Shown piece by piece: positions 32,844 through 40,861 of a stretch of DNA of 50,687 nt. The stretch lies in NCBI RefSeq assembly GCF_029868325.1, contig NZ_JARWNW010000311.1, positions 1 to 50,687 on the forward strand, written 5' to 3'. A program made the position numbers and the translations under genes. Source of the DNA: Nocardia carnea (GTDB lineage: Bacteria > Actinomycetota > Actinomycetes > Mycobacteriales > Mycobacteriaceae). Positions within the stretch are counted from its first letter, which is position 1, and every line of letters begins with the position of its first letter. The notes under the pieces were generated by a model. That model searched no databases and was not told where the DNA came from. It saw nothing but the letters and a program-made list of their open reading frames with translations.

Positions 32844-34040
32844 TCAGACCTTCAGCAGCCGGGCAAGGTTGCCGCCCATGATCTTGGTCTGGTTCTCCAG
32901 CGGCATATCCTTGATCTCGTGGATGTAGCGGGCCGGTTCGGCCAGCCCCTCCGGATGTGGCCAGTCGGAACCGAACAGCACATGGTCGGCGCCCATGACC
33001 TCCGAAAGCCGCTGCAGATCCTCTTCCCAGAACGGGCTCACGTAGAGGCTGCGCTTGATGGCGTCGATCGGATTCTGGAAGCCGAAGCCCTCCGGCGCCT
33101 TCTTGTAGACGTCGGTCAGCTGCTGTAGCAGCGGTTCCAGCCAGGCCGAACCGTTTTCGATCACCGCGATCTTCAGATCGGGGAAGCGGTTCAGCGCCCC
33201 GTGGCATACCCACGACGCGACCGCATCGGTGACCGGCCGCCACTGATTGGTCATTGCGAAAGTGTTGGTCTGGAACGGCAGCATCTCCTTGTCGTTACCG
33301 TCCCACTCGGCATCGAAGCGTGAATAGCCGCTGTCCGAGGAATGCATGGTGACCAGGACATCGAGTTCGACGACACGCTTCCAGAACGGGTCGAACTCCG
33401 GCAGTGCGAACGAGCGCATGCCCTTGAATCCGGGGACCGGGGCCGGGCGCACCAGAATGGCCTTGGCGCCGTGTTCGACGACGGCCCAGTTCAGTTCGTC
33501 GATCGCCCGCTCGACGATCGGCAGGGTGATCACCGGAACGGTGAAGATCCGGCCGGAGTGCACGAAGCTACCGTCCTGACCCCAGTCGTCGAGCATCCAG
33601 CGGTTCAGTGATTCGATCACCGCGTGGATCAGCTCGGGGTGGTGCCGCATCCGCTCCTCGACCAGGCTGGCCAGGGTGGGGAACATGAGCGCGCGCTGCA
33701 ACTGGAGGTCGTCCATGACCTGCAGCCGTGCTTCCGGGTTGCGGAAGGCGTCGATCGCCTTCATCGACTTGCCGAAGATCTCGCGCCGGCTCTTGCCCTC
33801 GGGATTTCCGTGCTTGAAGTAATCCTCCATCGCGCCCGGGCGGGCCACGACGTCGAAGGTGGGGTTGGGAATGTACTCGCTGATCTGGCCGAGTACCGCG
33901 ATCTTGGTGCGGCCGTTGATCTCGACGTACTGGATGGCCCCCTCGTACTGCTTGGGCAGGTGGCGGGTCAGCGCCTCCTTGGTCTCGTACAGGTGGTTGT
34001 CCGCGTCGAAGAGCTGGTAGGGCAGCTCGACTTTACTCAT
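32844..34040 (-). CDS. Amidohydrolase-related TIM-barrel protein (COG2159-like, copy 2)
   Basis: This 398-residue protein begins LFDADNHLYETKEALTRHLP with the metal-type D-x-x-H motif and ends with VLFGSDWPHPEGLAEP, the amidohydrolase-2 signature with the late aspartate. VTMHSSDSG and WVCHGALNRFPDLKIAVIENG supply central histidine and acidic positions. The ATG follows AAGGAGG. A perfect 9-bp dyad (34059-34081) sits 18 bases upstream and overlaps the stop codon of the ligase gene, giving this gene its own operator. It precedes the FadD3-like ligase by 10 bp. Confidence 0.88.
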   Translation of the reverse strand: MSKVELPYQLFDADNHLYETKEALTRHLPKQYEGAIQYVEINGRTKIAVLGQISEYIPNPTFDVVARPGAMEDYFKHGNPEGKSRREIFGKSMKAIDAFRNPEARLQVMDDLQLQRALMFPTLASLVEERMRHHPELIHAVIESLNRWMLDDWGQDGSFVHSGRIFTVPVITLPIVERAIDELNWAVVEHGAKAILVRPAPVPGFKGMRSFALPEFDPFWKRVVELDVLVTMHSSDSGYSRFDAEWDGNDKEMLPFQTNTFAMTNQWRPVTDAVASWVCHGALNRFPDLKIAVIENGSAWLEPLLQQLTDVYKKAPEGFGFQNPIDAIKRSLYVSPFWEEDLQRLSEVMGADHVLFGSDWPHPEGLAEPARYIHEIKDMPLENQTKIMGGNLARLLKV

Positions 34041-34058
34041 GAAATCCTCCTTGGCTAT

Positions 34059-34081
34059 TTATGAGAAGCGTATTCTCATAA
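34059..34081. promoter_or_regulatory. Perfect TTATGAGAA-N5-TTCTCATAA operator (site 4)
   Basis: The best of the five dyads: 9-bp arms, all paired, around GCGTA. It overlaps the last codons of the upstream ligase and ends 18 bases before the amidohydrolase ATG. Core GAGA-N7-TCTC spacing matches sites 1 and 3. Confidence 0.75.
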
Positions 34082-35728
34082 AGGTTCGGTCGCAACGGCC
34101 TCGTTGCCCGCCGTAGTGGCCTCGTCGTGTGCCGCGGCCAGCTCGCGCCGGATGACGAACTTCTGGATCTTCCCGCTGGGAGTCCGCGGGAAGTCGGTGA
34201 CGATATGGAGTTCTTCGGGCCATTTCTGCTTGGCCAGCCCCGCCTGCGCGAAATGTGCGCGCAGTGCCTCGATATCGGGTTCGGCGTGACCCGGCAGGCA
34301 GCGCACCACCGCGGCGGTGCGTTCCCCCAAGCGTTGATCCGGGACGGCCACCGCGACCCCCTCCGCCACGCCGGCAAGCGTGAGCAGCACCTCTTCGACC
34401 TCGAGGGCGCTCACGTTCTCCCCGCCGCGAATGATGATGTCGGATTTGCGGTCGGTGATGGTGAGGTAGCCGTCCGTGTCGACGATGCCGATATCGCCGG
34501 TGTGGTACCAGCCGTCGGCATCGAACGCGCGGGCGGTGAGTTCGGGGTCCGTGTAGCCCAGGCAGAGATCCGGGCCGCGGCTGACGATCTCGCCGTCCTC
34601 GGCGAGCCGGAACTCGGCACCGGGTAACGCGTGGCCGTCGGTGAACAGGCGCTTGTCCGCGGGCTCGGTGGCGAGGGACCCGGTGATCGACGGATGTTCG
34701 GTGCTGCCGTATGAACGGAAAACCCGGATCCCGAGGCTTTCGAGCCGGGTGCTGACCGCGGCCGGTACCGCGGCACCGCCGAGTCCGGCGTAGCGCAGCT
34801 GGGCCAGATGTCCGGGCTCGTAGTCGGGATGATCGAGCAGGCTGGTGACGAAATAGCTGACTCCGCCGCCCACACAGATGTTCTCGGTGGTCATGAGCTC
34901 GAGCACCCAGCCCGGATCCCAGATATCGAGCAGATGGATCGGTGTGCCGTCGAGCACCGGGATGAGCAGGGCGTTGAGCATGCCGATGAAATGCCCGACC
35001 GGGGCCGAGGTGAGCTGATCGCCCCGGTCCGGCGGATACATCCCGGCCAGCTGCCGTACCTCGTAGCCCAGGGTGTTGTGGCTGTGCACGACCCCTTTGG
35101 GTGCCCGGGTGGTGCCGGAGGTGAAGGCGATACAGGCGGGGCTGTCCGGATCGGTGCTCAGCGCGCCGGTCAGCGGTTCGGGGTCGAGCAGGTCCTCGAA
35201 ATCCCGGTCGACCACGCCCACCACCGGTACGCCGGTGCGCAGTTGCGGGTCGAATTCGTTCTGGCCGAAGCGTTCACAGGTGATGAACGCTTTCGGCCCG
35301 ACGGCGCCGAGGATGTAGCCGAGCTCTTTGCGGCCGTAGAAATGCGCGATCGGCACCACCGTGGTGCCCAGCAGGGCGCAGGCCCAGTAGGTGGCGGCGG
35401 CCTCCATCCAGTTCGGTAGCTGGAAGGCGACGATATCGCCGGGGCCTACTCCGCGCCGATGCAATCCGGCCGCCAGTCGCCGGGCGGTCCGTTCCACCTC
35501 GCCGAAGGTGCCGGTGTAGGGGCGGGTGCGCGAGTGTACCGCGAAGGTCGTATCGGGGGCCGCCGCGAGACCGCGGGCGAGGAGTTCGCCGAGTGTTTCG
35601 TCGGTCCACCAGCCCGCTTCGCGGTAGCTGCGGGCCAGGTCGGCGGGAACCCGGCGGGTCGACAGGTCGGGCGCGGTGGCGGAGTGTGGCCGTGCGGGGT
35701 CTTCGCTCGCGTGCCATGAATGCGGCAT
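34076..35728 (-). CDS. Acyl-CoA synthetase (AMP-binding)
   Basis: This 550-residue ANL-family ligase has the P-loop variant IAFTSGTTRAPKGVVHSHN (Arg where Gly is usual), YGSTEHPS, the hinge GWYHTGDIG, TDRKSDIIIRGGEN, and the lysine in RTPSGKIQKFVIR. It activates a carboxylic acid, perhaps cyclohexanecarboxylate- or fatty-acid-like, to its CoA ester. The ATG at 35728 follows GGGAG; a frame to 35797 runs through the operator and is rejected. It is divergent from the enoyl-CoA hydratase over a 92-bp gap holding site 5. Confidence 0.9.
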   Translation of the reverse strand: MPHSWHASEDPARPHSATAPDLSTRRVPADLARSYREAGWWTDETLGELLARGLAAAPDTTFAVHSRTRPYTGTFGEVERTARRLAAGLHRRGVGPGDIVAFQLPNWMEAAATYWACALLGTTVVPIAHFYGRKELGYILGAVGPKAFITCERFGQNEFDPQLRTGVPVVGVVDRDFEDLLDPEPLTGALSTDPDSPACIAFTSGTTRAPKGVVHSHNTLGYEVRQLAGMYPPDRGDQLTSAPVGHFIGMLNALLIPVLDGTPIHLLDIWDPGWVLELMTTENICVGGGVSYFVTSLLDHPDYEPGHLAQLRYAGLGGAAVPAAVSTRLESLGIRVFRSYGSTEHPSITGSLATEPADKRLFTDGHALPGAEFRLAEDGEIVSRGPDLCLGYTDPELTARAFDADGWYHTGDIGIVDTDGYLTITDRKSDIIIRGGENVSALEVEEVLLTLAGVAEGVAVAVPDQRLGERTAAVVRCLPGHAEPDIEALRAHFAQAGLAKQKWPEELHIVTDFPRTPSGKIQKFVIRRELAAAHDEATTAGNEAVATEPL

Positions 35729-35770
35729 ATATCGAACTCCCGATCCGAGCGCCGGAAACCAGCGGAAAGT

Positions 35771-35799
35771 ATATGGTTCTCTATGTAAGAGAATCATAT
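35771..35799. promoter_or_regulatory. TTCTC-N7-GAGAA operator (site 5)
   Basis: 11-bp arms (35771-35781 and 35789-35799) with one mismatch around TATGTAA, between the divergent ligase and enoyl-CoA hydratase. Its orientation matches site 2; both are followed by TATTTCC and then a plus-strand RBS. Confidence 0.7.
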
Positions 35800-35820
35800 T
35801 TCCGTCGAGGAGAACAAGTC

Positions 35821-36537
35821 GTGATCGAGCTCGAACTGGCGGACGGACTGGCCGTCGTCACCATCAACCGCCCGCATGCTCGCAATGCCATCGCGCTGGA
35901 CACGATGGACGAGCTCGGTAAGGCGATCGACGGGGCGGCCGGCGCGCGGGCCCTGGTGATCACCGGCGCCGGCGACAAGGCCTTCGTCTCCGGCGGCGAC
36001 CTCAAGGAACTCGCCGCGCTGCGTACCCATGAACAGGCTGCGGCAATGGCGAACAAGATGCGGCAGGTATGCGACAAACTCGCCGGATTTCCCGGACCGG
36101 TGATCGCTGCGCTCAACGGGCACGCTCTGGGTGGCGGGGCCGAGGTGGCCGTCGCGGCCGATATCCGGATCGCGGCGGCCGATATCAAGATCGGGTTCAA
36201 TCAGGTCGCGCTGGCGATCATGCCCGCCTGGGGCGGGGCCGAGCGGCTGACGCGGCTGGTCGGACGGAGCCGGGCGCTTTTGCTGGCCGGTTCGGGGGAG
36301 ATTCTCACCGCGCCCGACGCCGAACGGCTGGGTCTGGTGGATCGGGTCCTGCCGCGCGCGGAATTCGACGCGGGCTGGCGTTCGCTGGCCCGGGCCCTGG
36401 CCAACCCGTCGGCCGGTGCGATCAAACGAGTGGTCGACGGTGTCACTGCGCAGGAGGCGGTGGACGCCTTCGCCGAACTCTGGGTGTCCGACGCGCACTG
36501 GGCCGCGGCGGACCGGGTCATGAATCGCGGTAAATGA
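35821..36537 (+). CDS. Enoyl-CoA hydratase/isomerase family protein
   Basis: This 238-residue crotonase-fold protein shows LAVVTINRPHARNAIALDTM, the oxyanion segment FVSGGDLKELAAL, and NGHALGGGAEVAVAADIRIAA with the second oxyanion glycine. At the position of the second catalytic glutamate the sequence is NQVALAIMPAWGGAERL, so hydratase chemistry may be altered and another crotonase activity is possible. The GTG follows GAGGAG; it is slightly shorter than most hydratases (about 257). It is divergent from the ligase over operator site 5 and convergent with TetR. Confidence 0.88.
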   Translation: MIELELADGLAVVTINRPHARNAIALDTMDELGKAIDGAAGARALVITGAGDKAFVSGGDLKELAALRTHEQAAAMANKMRQVCDKLAGFPGPVIAALNGHALGGGAEVAVAADIRIAAADIKIGFNQVALAIMPAWGGAERLTRLVGRSRALLLAGSGEILTAPDAERLGLVDRVLPRAEFDAGWRSLARALANPSAGAIKRVVDGVTAQEAVDAFAELWVSDAHWAAADRVMNRGK

Positions 36538-36548
36538 TTTCGGTGCGC

Positions 36549-37133
36549 CTACTGCTCGGGTTCGAGCAGGTCGATCTCGCGTTCGGCGAACGCGAAGGTT
36601 TCGGCGTGCCCGGCGGTCATCCCGAGCGCCTGCTCGAGCACCACCATCCGTGCGGCGCTGGTCATCAGCACCGACAGCACCTCGGCGGGGAAGCGGCTCG
36701 TATCGACCCCATACCCCTCGAGCATCCGGCTCAGAGCTTCGGTCTGGGCGGCACGGAACTGCTCGGAGTAGCGCACCACCTCGGCGCGGACGGCCGGTTT
36801 CTGATTGGCCAGGCCGACGAACTCCATGGTGAACCGCGCCGCGGTGGCATCCGTACTGAACTCCCACAGTGCGTGCAGCGGACGTTCGGATTTCAGGACC
36901 TGTGCCAGGGCTTCGAGCCCCTGGTCGGCGCGGCGCCGGAACAGCTCGAGGAACAACTCGTCCATCGAGCGGAAGTAGTAGTGCACCAGTTGCGGTTTGA
37001 GGCCGGCGTGTTCGGCGATGCGCCGGGAGGTCACGGTGGCCCACCCCTGTTCGAGCATCAGCTGTTCGGCGGCGTCCATCAGGACGGTGCGATTCTTGGC
37101 GTCGGGTGCGCCGAGCCGGCGGGGTGCTGACAT
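36549..37133 (-). CDS. TetR-family transcriptional regulator
   Basis: This 194-residue protein has the N-terminal TetR HTH (residues 17-62; RIAEHAGLKPQLVHYYFRSMDELFLELF) and a C-terminal ligand domain. The ATG at 37133 follows AGGAGG; the frame continues to 37244 without an RBS. It is divergent from the P450 at 37347. Two dyads of CTGAGC/GCTCAG type lie between, unlike the GAGAA/TTCTC sites, so it probably controls itself and the P450/SDR pair rather than the wider GAGAA regulon. Confidence 0.92.
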   Translation of the reverse strand: MSAPRRLGAPDAKNRTVLMDAAEQLMLEQGWATVTSRRIAEHAGLKPQLVHYYFRSMDELFLELFRRRADQGLEALAQVLKSERPLHALWEFSTDATAARFTMEFVGLANQKPAVRAEVVRYSEQFRAAQTEALSRMLEGYGVDTSRFPAEVLSVLMTSAARMVVLEQALGMTAGHAETFAFAEREIDLLEPEQ

Positions 37134-37234
37134 GGTCGTCTCTCCTCCTGGATATCCGCGCGGCCGAGGCGGTCTCGTGATCACCGGGGATGGTATCCCG
37201 CGAGCGGCGACTGTTGACGTCCGCGTGCCACACA

Positions 37235-37276
37235 TGCTAAGCATGTGCTCAGCATCACATCTGAGCAGTCGCTCAG
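37235..37276. promoter_or_regulatory. Paired candidate TetR operators
   Basis: TGCTAAGC-ATGT-GCTCAGCA (37235-37254, 7 of 8 pairs) and CTGAGC-AGTC-GCTCAG (37261-37276, perfect) are two related dyads with centres 24 bp apart between the divergent TetR and P450 genes. They are likely the binding sites of the adjacent TetR. Confidence 0.55.
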
Positions 37277-37346
37277 CAAGGGGCGTTCCGTATCAACCGG
37301 TCATCCACGCTCGAGCGCCTATTTCTGCTGACAACAGGAGGTTCCC

Positions 37347-38615
37347 GTGACCGATTTCGATACGGTCGACTACTTCACCGACCCGGCGCTGGTGCCCGAT
37401 CCGCACCCCTACTACGACCATCTGCGCGCCAAATGCCCGGTGACCCGCGAACCCAACTACGGCGTGTACGCCGTCACCGGCTACCAGGAGGCCAACGACG
37501 TACTACGCGATTCGGACTCCTTCTCCTCGTGCATCGCCGTGGGCGGACCGTTCCCGCCGCTCCCGTTCACTCCCGAGGGCGACGACATCACCGCGCAGAT
37601 CGCCGCCCATCGCACCGAACTGCCGATGTTCGAGCATATGGTCACCATGGACCCGCCGGAGCACACCGATGCCCGGTCGCTGCTGAACAAACTGCTCGTT
37701 CCCTCGCGGTTGAAGGAGAACGAGGAGTTCATGTGGAAGCTGGCCGATAAACAGCTCGACGAATTCATCGACGACGGCAAATGCGAATTCCTCGGCGCCT
37801 ACGCCAAGGTCTTCACCCTGCTGGTGATCGCGGACCTGCTGGGTGTGCCCGAGGAATACCACGAAGAACTGCGTATCAACCTGGCCGGTGGGCCGACCGT
37901 GGGCTCGATCGACAAGGAAATCGTGCCCGTCAACCCGCTGGAATGGCTCGACAACCTGTTCAGCGAGCTGATCTCCGACCGGCGGCGCAACCCGTGCGAC
38001 GACGTCCTGACCTCGCTGGCCGGCGCGAAATACCCGGACGGATCGACGCCCGAGGTCACCGAAGTCGTCCGCACCGCGACCTTCCTCTTCGCCGCCGGAC
38101 AGGAAACCACCGCGAAACTGCTGGGCAGCGCCATGCAGTTCCTGATCACCCGCCCCGACCTGCAGGATGTACTGCGCGCGGACCGCAGCAGGATCCCCGT
38201 CTTCATCGAGGAAACCCTGCGGATGCAGGCACCAGTGAAGAGCGGTTTCCGGCTCGCGAAGAAGGCCGTGGAGGTCGGCGATGTGCCGCTGACCGCCGGT
38301 GATCTCGTGATGGTCTGCCCCGGTGCCGCCAACCGCGACCCGCGGCGTTTCGAGAACCCGCACGAATTCGACCTCGCCCGCCCGAACTTCCGCGAGCACA
38401 TGGCCTTCGGTCGCGGCCCGCACACCTGCCCGGGCAGCCCGCTGGCGCGAGTGGAGGGCCGGGTATCGCTGGAACGGATCCTGGATCGGATGCTCGATAT
38501 CCGGGTGGATCCCGACAAGCACGGTTCCGCCGACGATCCGGTGTTCCAGTTCGAGCCGACCTTCATCCTGCGCGGCCTGACCGAGCTGCATATCACCTAC
38601 ACGCCGAACCCCTGA
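37347..38615 (+). CDS. Cytochrome P450 (second locus)
   Basis: This 422-residue P450 has I-helix TATFLFAAGQETTAKLL, ExxR in EETLRMQAPVK, and heme loop MAFGRGPHTCPGSPLARVEG. It lies 61 bp ahead of a mycofactocin-type SDR on the same strand, a natural hydroxylation-dehydrogenation pair. The divergent TetR with paired operators probably controls it. The ATG/GTG choice is clear: GTG at 37347 follows AGGAGG. No ferredoxin is adjacent, so it probably uses one from elsewhere. Substrate unknown. Confidence 0.92.
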   Translation: MTDFDTVDYFTDPALVPDPHPYYDHLRAKCPVTREPNYGVYAVTGYQEANDVLRDSDSFSSCIAVGGPFPPLPFTPEGDDITAQIAAHRTELPMFEHMVTMDPPEHTDARSLLNKLLVPSRLKENEEFMWKLADKQLDEFIDDGKCEFLGAYAKVFTLLVIADLLGVPEEYHEELRINLAGGPTVGSIDKEIVPVNPLEWLDNLFSELISDRRRNPCDDVLTSLAGAKYPDGSTPEVTEVVRTATFLFAAGQETTAKLLGSAMQFLITRPDLQDVLRADRSRIPVFIEETLRMQAPVKSGFRLAKKAVEVGDVPLTAGDLVMVCPGAANRDPRRFENPHEFDLARPNFREHMAFGRGPHTCPGSPLARVEGRVSLERILDRMLDIRVDPDKHGSADDPVFQFEPTFILRGLTELHITYTPNP

Positions 38616-38676
38616 AAAAACCTACGCAGCAACGGAAACCGGCAGGTGTGCTGCCGCAACGAGGAAAGAGGAAGTC

Positions 38677-39513
38677 ATGACCGGACGGGTCGAAGGAAAG
38701 GTCGCGTTCATCACCGGCGCGGCCCGCGGCCAGGGCCGCAGCCATGCGGTGCGGCTCGCCGAAGAAGGCGCCGATATCATCGCCATCGATATCTGTAAAC
38801 CGATCGACACGGCCGAGATCCCGCCGGCGACACCCGCGGATCTCGCCGAAACCGAAGAACTCGTCAAGGCCACCGGCCGCAGAATCGTCACCGCCGAAGT
38901 GGACGTTCGCGACGCCGACGCGCTGAAGGAATCCCTCGCCGAGGGGGTCGGGAAACTCGGGCGCCTCGACATCATCGTCGCGAACGCCGGTATCGCCAGC
39001 GGCGGCGACACCCTGGCCGAAACCGACGAGAACGTCTGGCAGGAAACGATCGATATCAACCTCAGCGGTGTGTGGAAATCGGTGAAAGCCGGTGTCCCGC
39101 ATATCCTCGAGGGCGGCCGCGGTGGTTCCATCGTGCTCACCAGCTCGGTCGGCGGCCTGAAGGCCTACCCGCAGACCGGCCACTACGTCTCCGCCAAACA
39201 CGGTGTCGTCGGCCTGATGCGGGCCTTCGCGGTGGAACTCGGCCAGCATATGATCCGGGTGAACTCGGTGCACCCCACGCACGTGAGTACCGCCATGATC
39301 ATGAACGACAAGACGTTCCAGATGTTCCGCCCCGATCTGGAGAACCCGACCGCCGACGATATGGCGCCGATCTGCCAGATGTTCCACACGCTGCCGGTGC
39401 CGTGGGTGGACCCGATCGATATCAGCAACGCCGTGCTGTACCTGGCCTCCGACGAGGCCCGCTACCTCACCGGCGTCACGCTGCCGGTGGACTGCGGTTC
39501 GATGCTCAAGTAA
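38677..39513 (+). CDS. Mycofactocin-coupled-type SDR oxidoreductase
   Basis: This 278-residue SDR carries the mycofactocin-coupled signature: TGAARGQGRSHAVRLAEEGADIIAIDIC at the N-terminus, the family insertion after the second strand, catalytic Ser (TSSVGG), Y-x-x-x-K in GHYVSAKHGVVG, and HPTHVSTAMI. Such enzymes hold a non-exchangeable NAD that is reoxidised by mycofactocin, made by genes not present in this window. The ATG follows GAGGAAG. It would oxidise the alcohol produced by the preceding P450. Confidence 0.92.
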   Translation: MTGRVEGKVAFITGAARGQGRSHAVRLAEEGADIIAIDICKPIDTAEIPPATPADLAETEELVKATGRRIVTAEVDVRDADALKESLAEGVGKLGRLDIIVANAGIASGGDTLAETDENVWQETIDINLSGVWKSVKAGVPHILEGGRGGSIVLTSSVGGLKAYPQTGHYVSAKHGVVGLMRAFAVELGQHMIRVNSVHPTHVSTAMIMNDKTFQMFRPDLENPTADDMAPICQMFHTLPVPWVDPIDISNAVLYLASDEARYLTGVTLPVDCGSMLK

Positions 39514-39519
39514 TCCGGG

Positions 39520-39539
39520 GCACCGCTGAGTAGTGGTGC
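39520..39539 (+). terminator. Candidate terminator hairpin after SDR
   Basis: GCACCGCT (39520-39527) and AGTGGTGC (39532-39539) pair at 7 of 8 positions around 4 bases, 7 bases after the SDR stop. A modest GC-rich hairpin that could end the P450-SDR transcript. Confidence 0.4.
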
Positions 39540-39719
39540 GGTCGGCTCGTCGCGGCGTACCGCGGCCCGCCCGGACTACCGGCGGACAGTCTGTGTTGCC
39601 GGGGCGGGCGCGGGCGTCCGGTCACTTTTCCCGCGTGCGCACCCGCCCCGGCTCCAGTGGGGACGAAGCACAATGAAAGGTGCCGACCGGCGACTTTTCC
39701 TGTGCGAGGATCGGTCGTG

Positions 39720-40139
39720 ATGAGTACCGCGCGTTCGGGTCGGTGGACAGCCGCTCTGGGGATCGCCCTGGCCGTGGCGGGCTGTGTGCCGGCCGAGCCC
39801 GCGCCACCCCCGGCACTGGGCACCGAATTCACCCTGGCGGTCGGTGATACCGCTGTTCTGGACGCGGGCCGGGTGACGGTCCTTCTCAGCGATGTCACCG
39901 ATGACAGCAGGTGCCCCGAAGGGGCGATGTGTGTCTGGGAGGGCGACGCCGTCGTACACACCGAGATCACCGTGGCCGGTAGGCAATCGGCCCATGAACT
40001 CCATGCGAATCCACAGTTCCCCACCGAGGCACATACGGACGGTTACCGGATCGCGCTGCGGTCGATACAGCCGCCGGGGTCCGCCGGCGAGATCCCCCTG
40101 GCCGACTATCGCGTGAATCTCCTGGTCACCCGGGAGTGA
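39720..40139 (+). CDS. Small lipoprotein of unknown function
   Basis: This 139-residue protein has a lipoprotein signal peptide ending in the lipobox LAVAGC, with Cys at about residue 22, so it should be anchored outside the membrane. The mature part is beta-rich: FTLAVGDTAVLDAGRVTVLLSDV and SRCPEGAMCVWEGDAVVHTEI, whose C-P-x-G-x-x-C-V-W-x-G-D pattern recurs in small actinobacterial and bacteroidetes lipoproteins of unknown role. The ATG at 39720 follows GAGG. It stands alone between the SDR and a Uma2 gene. Confidence 0.8.
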   Translation: MSTARSGRWTAALGIALAVAGCVPAEPAPPPALGTEFTLAVGDTAVLDAGRVTVLLSDVTDDSRCPEGAMCVWEGDAVVHTEITVAGRQSAHELHANPQFPTEAHTDGYRIALRSIQPPGSAGEIPLADYRVNLLVTRE

Positions 40140-40188
40140 TCTCGTCCACGACGTAGGTTGCGGTAGCGCAGGCGGCTACGATGTGGGC

Positions 40189-40842
40189 ATGTCTCGTCCA
40201 TCCGTCGAATATCCCGACCTCCCCGAATACATGACGTGGGAGGAGCTCGAGGAGCTACCGGTGGAGATCGCAGGGCAGATCGAGCTCTGGGATGGTCGCG
40301 TTGTGTGGGTCCGCCGAGGCCCGGCCGAGCATCAGGAGTTCACCAATCTGCTGTGGAGTGGGCTACGCCGATGCGCCCGGCAAGAAATGGAGCGGGCCCC
40401 CGAACTGTGCTGGCGGGTGCATACTGAAACGAATATCTTTTTCGGCCGAAGCGGCAAGTCGGATTTCGTCACCCCGGATTTCCTGGTTGCCCGGTGCCTT
40501 GCGGAGGCTTATCAGGATATCCGTGCCAACGATGTCCTTCTCGCCGGAGAGGTACTTTCGCCCTCCAATACCCGCAACGATATGGACGAGAAGAAGTCTC
40601 GCTACGCAAAGGCCGGAATCCCTTGGTATTGGGAAGTGACCCTGGCTCCGGAGAAAAGTGCCATCGAGACGGTCAGGGCATTCGCGCTGGAGACCTCTCA
40701 CGGCCGGCTGCCGGAGGGAGTGCACCCGCTCTACCCTGCCAACTATCTGCTGGCCGGTAAGTGGTCGCCGCGAGATTCCGAGCGGATATCGATCGGCTTT
40801 CCGTTTCCGATCGATATCCCCTGGTCGGCACTGGCCTTCTGA
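40189..40842 (+). CDS. Uma2-family restriction-endonuclease-like protein
   Basis: This 217-residue protein has the PD-(D/E)xK-type Uma2 core: VTPDFLVARC, then LLAGEVLSPSNTRNDMDEKKSRYAKAGIPWYWEV, which places the acidic residues and lysine of the nuclease fold. These proteins are common in multicellular actinobacteria and cyanobacteria, and their role is unproven. The ATG at 40189 is preferred to a GTG six bases earlier. The codon use and GC are slightly lower than in the neighbours, so acquisition is possible. Confidence 0.88.
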   Translation: MSRPSVEYPDLPEYMTWEELEELPVEIAGQIELWDGRVVWVRRGPAEHQEFTNLLWSGLRRCARQEMERAPELCWRVHTETNIFFGRSGKSDFVTPDFLVARCLAEAYQDIRANDVLLAGEVLSPSNTRNDMDEKKSRYAKAGIPWYWEVTLAPEKSAIETVRAFALETSHGRLPEGVHPLYPANYLLAGKWSPRDSERISIGFPFPIDIPWSALAF

Positions 40843-40861
40843 GGTCATCGCTATCCGGGAT

